A stretch of DNA of 64,000 bases. It comes from Atrina japonica. Taxonomy: Eukaryota; Mollusca; Bivalvia; Pterioida; Pinnidae. The stretch is taken from the NCBI GenBank assembly GCA_030159075.1, contig BROG01000002.1:5538001-5602000 (forward strand), given 5' to 3'. Under the pieces are notes generated by a model. The model was not told the DNA's origin. It searched no databases and saw only the letters and a list, made by a program, of their open reading frames with translations. A program made the translations under genes and the position numbers. The stretch's first letter is position 1. Every line of letters starts with the position of its first letter. Shown one piece after another: positions 61,501-64,000 of the stretch.

Positions 61501-62511
61501 TCGTCAGTCGAGCGTCCTTAAACAATTCTTGCTATCGCTATTTCTCAGAAAGTACTGAAGGGATCTTTATGAAATTTGACATATGTGTTCTCCTTGAGGT
61601 CTAGTTGTACAGTGTACCTATTCAGGAGGGTCGGATCACAAAATGGCTGCCAGGTGGCTATCTTGGATTTTGACATTTAAAGTTTGTTATCGCTATTTTT
61701 CTGTCATCAAGGTATATGAAAAGCAAAAATGATGTGCACTCTTTAGTGAGAATCTGCCTATCATTTTTGTTTGTTCAGTGACAAGAAAAAAAAAATAAAA
61801 ATGATCCTCATGTAATTATGTCTTTTTTGTGAAATAAATATTTTGGAATATAAGAATTTTTATGCTTGTGTATATCTTATTTATCATTGTACATAAATCT
61901 AAGTAACTTGTAAAAAGTGAAATAATATTTTGGAAGAGACAGCTAATGCCCCTTTATTTGTTTGTTTATTGTTGTTTAACGTCCCACTCAAGAATATTTC
62001 ACTCATATGGAGACGTCACCAAATGCCGGTGAAGGGCTTCAAATTTTGGCCTATGCTCGGCACTTACGGCCATTGAGCAGTGAGGGTTCTTTAACGTGCC
62101 GACACCTACTGTGACACGGGACCTCCAGCTTTTACTGTCTCATCCGAAAGACAGGAAACCAACTGTCGCCGGCGGGACTCGAACTCACAACCTCACGATC
62201 CAGAGTCGAGCGCGCTACCGACTGAGCCAGGCCGGCTCGCTAATGCCCCTTTAATCATCAAACCCTGGAAAAAATGGACTCTTCTGTAAATCAATGACTT
62301 AGACCACTCTGAATGTGTCTTTAGGGATGAATGAGTTAAGAGTCACCTGTATATCTAAATCTTGTTCTATTTCAGGTGTGGAGATACATTACTTAGTGTC
62401 AATGAACACAGTTTACACAACATAACCCATTCTAAAGCCGTGGAGTGTCTCAAACAGGCTGATGGTGCTGTAACCCTGACAAGTGTGTCCTGGCCAGGAA
62501 CCATAGTATGA
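37045..62511 (+). CDS. LNX: LNX1/LNX2-like E3 ubiquitin ligase and PDZ scaffold, 3' part of gene (13 exons seen)
   Basis: Joined exons: 37045-37137, 48810-48925, 49333-49433, 50555-50638, 51788-51917, 52647-52713, 53540-53570, 54892-55008, 55968-56135, 56950-57072, 58448-58635, 61048-61209, 62376-62511. All have AG/GT borders and compatible phases, giving 504 residues plus stop. In order: two zinc-finger-like C-x5-6-C-x11-H-x3-4-C units (about 9-62), PDZ1 (78-163), PDZ2 (176-258), a linker, PDZ3 (296-383), a Trp-rich linker FTPTWLFWQQMPR (394-406), PDZ4 (412-498) and a SWPGTIV end. Four PDZ domains plus that end identify LNX1/LNX2 rather than the two-PDZ PDZRN3/4 group. In vertebrates LNX1/2 ubiquitinate Numb and scaffold membrane proteins; that role is inferred here. 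The RING exon is not in view. The long vertebrate linker with the NPAY/NPAF Numb-binding motif is absent between the fingers and PDZ1. The C-terminal T-I-V is a class I PDZ ligand. Confidence 0.93.
37905..38097. repeat. 33-bp minisatellite
   Basis: Unit ttcttgtctgaatgaccact followed by tgtggtgatac or similar, six copies. The open minus-strand frame is a period artefact. Confidence 0.93.
38883..39055 (+). mobile_element. SINE-B-related copy, 3' half
   Basis: aaaagaaccctcactgtatt, then caggtcataatttgtggcac, then ttcttgacaggatgtaaaac correspond to the SINE-B tail region. No tRNA head is visible. Confidence 0.6.
39257..39349. mobile_element. TTAA short MITE copy
   Basis: Begins ttaacccattcgcctct and ends agggttgataagttaa. 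Confidence 0.75.
39522..40580. mobile_element. Roughly 1.05-kb element with inverted ends and internal duplication
   Basis: It starts agctcacctgaagtta and ends tctcaggtgagtcattg agggcctcttg, so the ends are imperfect inverted repeats (agctcacctga). About 390 bp starting at 39596 is repeated from about 40036: gacaggaagca, ggtcccaaaaggtac, tttttgaggtctttt, atgtttttgtgcaagaattt. There is no coding capacity. Confidence 0.65.
40783..40968. mobile_element. TACAGT-type MITE, gagaccac variant
   Basis: Ends taccgtggaacctgtatt and agtcggttacactgta; interior ttttgagagaccacatttc. Confidence 0.8.
41875..42030 (+). mobile_element. SINE-B-related copy, 3' half
   Basis: ccataaaagaatcctcacta, then caagtcataatttgtggc and gatgacatctcaataagtg. 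Confidence 0.6.
42934..43018. mobile_element. TTAA short MITE copy, left end truncated
   Basis: Starts atttacccctaaagacac and ends ggggttgatgagttaa. Confidence 0.72.
43354..43500 (+). mobile_element. SINE-A copy, 5'-truncated
   Basis: Body and tail only: gagaaagtttgccagtttac to gagtgtggtgtaaaacaaca. It is followed by a (TTA)n tract, as if the tail seeded the microsatellite. Confidence 0.8.
43518..43588. repeat. (TTA)n microsatellite
   Basis: Tandem ATT units with two interruptions. Confidence 0.95.
43789..44762. repeat. 23-bp minisatellite, about 1 kb
   Basis: The unit is about cctaatgtcacctgttgtgt tat, roughly 42 copies. The right half has a higher-order alternation in which ggcctgatatcacctg, gtcctaatgttacctg and ttctaatggcacctg follow each other. 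Confidence 0.94.
45255..45400 (+). mobile_element. SINE-B-related copy, 3' half
   Basis: ataaagaagcctccctgcat, cacaggtcaaaatttgtgac and gctggtgatatctcaatata. Confidence 0.6.
45740..45990 (+). mobile_element. SINE-A copy, near full length
   Basis: The head is gtcgtcaagtgtttagagca, then the body (tgggttcaagtcctgataga) and tail (ttgttaagtgtggcataaaa). Confidence 0.82.
46858..47107 (+). mobile_element. SINE-B copy with 14-bp target duplication
   Basis: Flanked by perfect tccaaagtatacag duplications (46844-46857, 47108-47121). It starts within the tRNA-like head (tcggtagcgcgctcgactct), lacking the first bases, and ends gttaaacaacaataaacaaa. 5' truncation plus target duplication indicates LINE-driven insertion. 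Confidence 0.93.
47172..47385. mobile_element. TTAA long MITE copy, 214 bp
   Basis: Left end ttaattcatcaacccctgtg and right end caggggttgatgagtgtaa. The interior matches 16010-16196. Confidence 0.8.
47428..47441. repeat. Poly-G run
   Basis: Fourteen consecutive G in an AT-rich setting. Confidence 0.95.
47755..47890 (+). mobile_element. SINE-B-related fragment
   Basis: agatgagacataacaccagg, then tattggcatcagttcataga and acactttactgacagctgg. Confidence 0.5.
48103..48232. mobile_element. Hairpin element, 130 bp
   Basis: The arms gcaggtatcgattgtgatgt ca and tgacgtcacaatcgatacct gc match at 21/22; inner segments also pair partly (aaaatgagaaaa with ttttctcat). Confidence 0.7.
48810..48925 (+). 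CDS. LNX: LNX exon b: second TRAF-type zinc finger
   Basis: The acceptor is attttacag and the donor is ggggg|gtaag. The exon encodes CRGAVTKCIKSSLGCTF, then QGPRSALQSHLWECPFRDQD. The C-x6-C-x11-H-x3-C spacing (residues 39, 46, 58, 62) is that of a TRAF-type finger and pairs with the finger of exon a. PDZRN3/4 keep a similar finger; vertebrate LNX1/2 are less regular here. It runs directly into PDZ1 with only about ten linker residues. Confidence 0.9.
48926..49332 (+). other. LNX intron 2 (407 bp)
   Basis: Nothing repetitive. It is too short, and too stop-rich as read, to hide a long linker exon with an NPxY motif. Confidence 0.8.
49333..49433 (+). CDS. LNX: LNX exon c: start of PDZ1
   Basis: The acceptor is ttttgtag and the donor ctg|gtaagt; the exon leaves phase 0. 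It encodes VSTIEIQRNQADLGISIVGG then NDTPL. LGISIVGG (residues 91-98) is the PDZ1 carboxylate-binding loop. It corresponds to the vertebrate LNX1 segment TSIKINR...SLSIRLVGGSETPL. Confidence 0.92.
49485..50120. repeat. 25-bp minisatellite in LNX intron 3
   Basis: The unit is about tatctcttgtaactgacata gcata (variants of 22-25 bp), about 25 copies. Each carries a pyrimidine patch, taactgac (branch-point-like) and catag. Minus-strand open frames of up to 252 residues are repeat artefacts. Confidence 0.95.
50194..50375. mobile_element. TACAGT-type MITE copy
   Basis: Left end tacagtcaaccttgtctatg and right end atgcaagtttgactgtga; interior tggcctttataagcaggt. Confidence 0.75.
50555..50638 (+). 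CDS. LNX: LNX exon d: PDZ1 middle
   Basis: The acceptor is tccaccag and the donor gag|gtatgt; 84 nt, phase 0 on both sides. It encodes ACIVIQEVFPDGVIDKDGRL then MPGDQILE. The G-V-I-x-x-D-G-R-L-x-P-G-D-x-I-L core is typical of PDZ domains and close to the vertebrate LNX PDZ1. Confidence 0.94.
50760..50885 (+). mobile_element. SINE-B-related fragment
   Basis: tccatagtacaggtcagaat, then cacctaaaactggtgacatc and ttggcaggatgcaaaacaac. Confidence 0.6.
50938..51185 (-). mobile_element. SINE-A copy, near full length
   Basis: From the tail (ttttacaccaaactcaacaa) to the head (tttaaccactctaccaaaga) with all body blocks. Confidence 0.85.
51551..51642. mobile_element. TTAA short MITE copy
   Basis: Begins ttcactcattcactcct and ends tagttgatgatttaa; TTAA is kept only on the right. 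Confidence 0.7.
51788..51917 (+). CDS. LNX: LNX exon e: PDZ1 C-terminal part and linker
   Basis: The acceptor is tattacag and the donor gaag|gtaaat. It encodes VNGEDLTQASHYHSQQVLSQ, then YYPVCRLTVYREKAEECRPI. VNG.DL and the helix alpha-B region complete PDZ1; the first helix residue (H142, in SHYHSQQV) suggests class I ligand specificity. The exon ends with one base of a Glu codon. Confidence 0.93.
51918..52646 (+). other. LNX intron 5
   Basis: A family-E-like segment at the left (aaaggggcattagctgtg, gatgcacaataacaaataaa); otherwise unique AT-rich sequence. Confidence 0.7.
52647..52713 (+). CDS. LNX: LNX exon f: start of PDZ2
   Basis: The acceptor is aatttcag and the donor aagcg|gtgagt. It encodes ILKITLNKIKGKQLGIKLVG K. 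LGIKLVGK (residues 189-196) is the PDZ2 binding loop and closely matches vertebrate LGIKLVRK. Codon Arg197 is split 2+1 with the next exon. Confidence 0.92.
52714..53539 (+). other. LNX intron 6
   Basis: Mostly unique; contains the MITE at 53061-53242 and its repeated end. Confidence 0.8.
53061..53281. mobile_element. TACAGT-type MITE with triplicated right end
   Basis: Left end tacagtggaacctgtcttt. The right terminal caagacaggctccactgta (53224-53242) is followed by two more tandem copies reaching 53281. Confidence 0.82.
53540..53570 (+). CDS. LNX: LNX exon g: 31-nt micro-exon in PDZ2
   Basis: The acceptor is tgtcttacag and the donor ttg|gtaagt. The exon completes Arg197 and encodes IGPGVYILNL (198-207), matching vertebrate DEPGVFIFNVL. 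It is required: skipping it would break both frame and PDZ fold. Gene finders could easily miss it. Confidence 0.9.
53571..54891 (+). other. LNX intron 7
   Basis: Contains the SINE-B at 54002-54271; the rest is unique. Confidence 0.8.
54002..54271 (-). mobile_element. SINE-B copy with 15-bp target duplication
   Basis: Flanked by ccaaatatttgatgt at 53987-54001 and 54272-54286. The head, read on the minus strand, is gcttagtcgatagcacgctc, with a degraded B box (gtttgagtcc). Confidence 0.92.
54892..55008 (+). CDS. LNX: LNX exon h: PDZ2 C-terminal half
   Basis: It encodes VPDSLAAIDGRLRPDDRVLE then INGIDVSYGSQEEAAHIIQ (208-246). It closely matches vertebrate LNX (LAAxDGRL..NDRVLAINGHDL.YG). The acceptor tattgtaaaag is pyrimidine-poor, but phase and homology fix it. 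The donor cag|gttagt is followed within 40 bp by an array repeating a cag|gtgtaa motif. Confidence 0.93.
55009..55967 (+). other. LNX intron 8
   Basis: More than three quarters of it is the minisatellite that starts beside the donor. Confidence 0.85.
55030..55755. repeat. 27-28 bp minisatellite abutting an LNX donor site
   Basis: The unit is about gtgtaaatgtataggagtaa atgggcag, roughly 26 copies. Each unit boundary reads gggcag|gtgtaa, a plausible 5' splice site. The array begins about 20 bp into the intron. Long minus-strand frames through it are artefacts. Confidence 0.95.
55968..56135 (+). CDS. LNX: LNX exon i: end of PDZ2, inter-PDZ linker, start of PDZ3
   Basis: The acceptor is attttcag and the donor aag|gtgagt; 168 nt, phase 0. 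It starts TRSDRIQFVISRRSRPQTPD, matching the vertebrate order V-H-L-V-V-S-R-Q-x-R-Q-R-x-P-D. A polar Ser/Asn-rich linker follows, then KCKEKLVTVTK opens PDZ3 (compare C-H-E-K-V-V-N-I-Q-K). Confidence 0.93.
56499..56631. repeat. Exact 52-bp direct repeat
   Basis: tattgccctgtggtatgaac through ttttaaatttgtgta occurs twice, about 80 bp apart, without differences that I can see. The following atatatacaacgtgta is also repeated at 56660. Confidence 0.85.
56703..56835. repeat. Dispersed repeat, partner of 27770-27905
   Basis: Contains agcagactgcaatcaattg, ctatgctctccttgaatcc and aggtagaaacatacatgta. Confidence 0.45.
56950..57072 (+). CDS. LNX: LNX exon j: PDZ3 first half
   Basis: The acceptor is gtcaaaaag and the donor aag|gtgagg; 123 nt, phase 0. 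It encodes EPSETLGISVAGGISSPRGD, then TPIYVTNINLSGCLGRSKQI K. LGISVAGG (308-315) is the binding loop. Where most PDZ domains have a D-G-R motif this one has S-K-Q-I-K, a slightly divergent turn. Confidence 0.93.
57147..57416 (+). mobile_element. SINE-B copy, variant tRNA head
   Basis: The head is gagccgtcgtggctccatgg with B box caggttcaagcc. Body and tail (gattcttgagttggacgtta) are of the SINE-B type. The head differs in sequence from the other copies and may come from a different tRNA. Confidence 0.82.
57418..57630. mobile_element. TTAA long MITE copy, 213 bp
   Basis: Begins ctttaacctgacagcccg and ends caggggtagatgagttaa. It sits immediately behind the SINE-B tail. Confidence 0.78.
58067..58158. 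mobile_element. TTAA-type short element, divergent
   Basis: Left end ggtaaccctgtcaaccct and right end aggggtgaaaggattgttaa; similar to the unit at 21315-21404. Confidence 0.55.
58259..58348. mobile_element. TTAA short MITE copy, 90 bp
   Basis: Begins ttaactcatacaccact and ends gaggtagatgtgttaa. Confidence 0.78.
58448..58635 (+). CDS. LNX: LNX exon k: PDZ3 second half and Trp-rich linker
   Basis: The acceptor is tctttacag and the donor ccaag|gtaaga. It encodes KGDVLLSINGTNLLGLTHNE, the rest of PDZ3, and FTPTWLFWQQMPR (394-406). That segment mirrors the vertebrate W-S-P-S-W-V-M-W-L-E-L-P-R just before PDZ4. The exon ends two bases into Arg406, so the next acceptor must supply one base. Confidence 0.93.
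58636..61047 (+). other. LNX intron 11
   Basis: The first 0.7 kb is unique AT-rich DNA; the rest is the 54-bp array that ends exactly at the 3' splice site. Confidence 0.88.
59333..61047 (+). repeat. 54-bp minisatellite containing the intron 11 splice acceptor
   Basis: The unit is aaattgtcaaacacttatag, ctactgtaacagatatctac, tggtttacccacag, about 31 copies. Each unit reproduces the end of intron 11 and the first 17 bases of exon l. About 20 copies keep an acceptor-like cacag or aacag; others read cacgg or cactg. The unit is 18 codons long, giving frames repeating NCQTLIATVTDIYWFTHR. The last unit (60995-61047) is 53 bp. Confidence 0.95.
61048..61209 (+). CDS. LNX: LNX exon l: start of PDZ4
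   Basis: The acceptor is ttaaccacag|aaattg and the donor aa|gtaagt. It encodes NCQTLKSVTLLRSPSGSLGF then SLVGG and VVMDTPAAKDGRL. The first 17 bases (N-C-Q-T-L) are identical to part of the 54-bp repeat that fills the preceding 1.7 kb, so this acceptor is the last of a long series. I chose it because it alone keeps the frame into PDZ4; upstream copies lead to TAA at 61020-61022. Confidence 0.9.
61957..62238 (-). mobile_element. SINE-B, full-length young copy with 15-bp target duplication
   Basis: Flanked by gctaatgcccctttA at 61942-61956 and 62239-62253. On the minus strand the head is gccggcctggctcagtcggt, then agcgcgctcgactctggatc and gagttcgagtcccgccgg. Both pol III boxes look intact, so this is the best reference copy for the family. 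Confidence 0.95.
62251..62339. mobile_element. TTAA short MITE copy
   Basis: Begins ttaatcatcaaaccct and ends tagggatgaatgagttaa; it directly follows the SINE-B target duplication. Confidence 0.75.
62376..62511 (+). CDS. LNX: LNX exon m: end of PDZ4, C-terminus and stop
   Basis: The acceptor is tatttcag. It encodes CGDTLLSVNEHSLHNITHSK, then AVECLKQADGAVTLTSVSWP and GTIV, with stop TGA at 62509-62511. Vertebrate LNX1/2 end ...RITLT.xSWPGTFL, so this is the authentic C-terminus. T(-2) and V(0) form a class I PDZ-binding motif. Confidence 0.95.
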
Positions 62512-63018
62512 CACAACTAATTCTATAGTTGCCACGGGAACAAATTCTATCACATTCCAAAGTGATGATGTTAACTTTCATCAGTTTATCATTTTGCACA
62601 ATGCATCCATGAATATTCAGTTGTTAGCAGTAGGGGCTCACAAACCCACCAATACTGTAACTGACTGAAAGTTTGTACATTTATAACTAATGGTGTTCGA
62701 TAAACTGAATTACACAACATGCCAAGTATTTTTTTCTGTTGATATACAAAAAAGTATTCTCTCAAATTGTACAGTTTACAATGGCAGCCATTTTATATTT
62801 GATGCATTCCTTGTCTGTTTGATATCAAACTTCTGTGAAGATGATAAACTAATGTCACATGGGGGACAGTGAAACTCAAGGTGGAACAATTGTTGATGTT
62901 ACAGATAGTTGCTGAGAAATTATACATGTACGTGTATATGTAAACAAAAATTCCAGCACATGCTACATAATCGTACTGTAAAGATGGAAAATAATTTGTT
63001 GTGTTGATATTCACTACA

Positions 63019-63197
63019 TACAGTCAAACTTGTATTAAAGGCCCCATCTGTATAAAGGGCACCTGCCTATAAAAGCCATTCAAACATAACTTTTGTTACC
63101 CTTTTTGTAATGAAAAAACCCTATTTATAAAGGTCTCCAGTCAGGGGCTACTTTTGCCTGTTCCCTTGAGTGGTCTATATGAACAGGTTTGACTGTA
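63019..63197. mobile_element. TACAGT-type MITE in the probable 3' UTR
   Basis: Left end tacagtcaaacttgtatta and right end gaacaggtttgactgta; interior aaaggtctccagtcagg. If transcribed with LNX it would form a hairpin only at its ends. Confidence 0.8.
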
Positions 63198-63344
63198 ATT
63201 CTTAATCGTTACATCTCCATCATTTTCACTGTTTTCATTTAAATTCTAGATAAATGTACATTATGTATACAACTTTTGAGTTAAAATATAGATGATGTAA
63301 TCTTGATCTCATTTAACTTTTGACATTTCCAAGTTGAAATTCCA

Positions 63345-63346
<2 letters not shown>

Positions 63347-63432
<86 letters not shown>
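63347..63432. repeat. (AT)n microsatellite
   Basis: About 43 uninterrupted dinucleotides. Confidence 0.98.
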
Positions 63433-63434
<2 letters not shown>

Positions 63435-63727
63435 TTATTTCATCATTTTCCTGATAGATGATTCTTTCATAAATCATTTGTAAAACCTTGACCTATATCT
63501 ATGTCAAGTGAGTGACCATGACCCCATACTACTACAGTTACAAACACTGAAGAGTTCCCTGAATGAAAATAATATTTTCAGTATTTATAGGCCTCTTTTA
63601 TTATGGGGTCTGATGGCAAGGAGGAACCTCATGAACTGCATGTCATATCTTGACAATTCAACCAAGGGATGGACCCCTCTAAACCTTAACAAGAAAAAAG
63701 TGGTGCTATTTTCATGTGGAAGTTTAA

Positions 63728-63733
63728 AATAAA
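63728..63733 (+). promoter_or_regulatory. Candidate poly(A) signal AATAAA
   Basis: A canonical hexamer lies about 1.2 kb after the LNX stop, in tttaaaataaatcac. No transcript evidence is available. Confidence 0.3.
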
Positions 63734-63785
63734 TCACATTAGATGTTAGCAGCTCACATTTTCTTACTTTTACTACACAAACAAC

Positions 63786-63992
63786 TACTGTAGAATCAGA
63801 AAATTTCAAAAAAGTTTCGTTGTTTTGAAAATAAAACAAATTTGTTGATATTACATTTCGTTATTTGTTTGTAAAGGAACCTTTTACTACATTAAAAGTG
63901 TAATTGATGTAAAATTTTATCATTTTGTTGATAAATTAAACAACGAAATAAACGAAATTAAAACCACAATGAAATTTTCTGATTCTACAGTA
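63786..63992. mobile_element. MITE with perfect 23-bp terminal inverted repeats
   Basis: The left end tactgtagaatcagaaaatt tca and the right end tgaaattttctgattctaca gta are exact reverse complements. TA at each outer edge fits a Tc1/mariner-type target. 207 bp in total, with gtttcgttgttt and acaacgaaataaacg as a second, inner inverted pair. Confidence 0.88.
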
Positions 63993-64000
63993 TTTTGCTT

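Larger units (their letters stand above)
61210..62375 (+). other. LNX intron 12
   Basis: Contains a dispersed segment at about 61480-61690 (ccattgtccgtcgtcag, atttgacatatgtgttctcc), a family-E-like copy (61770-61956), a young SINE-B and a TTAA MITE. Confidence 0.82.
62512..63750 (+). other. Probable LNX 3' UTR and downstream flank
   Basis: The region after the stop holds no ORF I trust. It contains a small inverted-repeat element (63019-63197) and an (AT)n tract (63347-63432). An AATAAA at 63728-63733 is the first canonical poly(A) signal I noticed before the terminal element, so the transcript may end shortly after it. The UTR extent is inferred. Confidence 0.4.

Overview
This is a 64-kb piece of an animal nuclear genome: AT-rich, intron-rich, and loaded with microsatellites, minisatellites, tRNA-headed SINEs and short inverted-repeat elements. 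The repeat style (many TACATGTA palindromes, long GATA/TATC tracts, and a SINE with a well-formed tRNA head ending in a ttaaacaacaata-type tail) suggests a mollusc, most likely a bivalve. That placement is inferred from general appearance, not from a search.

The only gene I can support with confidence is the 3' part of an LNX1/LNX2-type gene (ligand of Numb protein X, a RING-type E3 ubiquitin ligase and PDZ scaffold) on the + strand. Thirteen coding exons between 37045 and 62511 join in one unbroken frame with consistent GT-AG phases. They encode 504 residues plus stop: a zinc-finger pair just downstream of where the RING would lie, four PDZ domains, and a C-terminus ending SWPGTIV. The RING exon was not found and probably lies upstream of the window. 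A short exon-like sequence at 26508-26593 could be an alternative N-terminus; its phase fits.

Layout. 1-37044: intergenic or 5' intronic DNA. It holds SINEs, a 0.5-kb-arm palindrome (2424-3699), several families of small inverted-repeat elements, and tandem arrays at 7.9-8.6, 9.4-9.6, 18.1-18.6, 20.0-20.5, 24.5-26.1, 29.9-31.0 and 32.2-34.6 kb. 37045-48925: zinc-finger exons separated by an 11.7-kb intron with a 33-bp array, a 23-bp array and many SINE/MITE copies. 49333-51917: PDZ1. 52647-56135: PDZ2 and linker. 56950-58635: PDZ3. 61048-62511: PDZ4 and stop, followed by a probable 3' UTR, a long TA tract and a small element with perfect 23-bp terminal repeats at the right edge.

The most unusual observation is how minisatellites sit against LNX splice sites. 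Intron 11 ends in about 1.7 kb of a 54-bp repeat whose unit contains the intron's own 3' splice site plus the first 17 bases of the PDZ4 exon, so about twenty decoy acceptors precede the real one. The last unit is 53 bp, so use of any upstream copy runs into a TAA and loses PDZ4. Intron 8 begins with a roughly 28-bp array whose unit carries a CAG|GTGTAA donor-like motif; the first copy would give an in-frame 14-residue extension. A third array, in intron 3, starts about 50 bp after its donor and repeats a branch-point-like motif.
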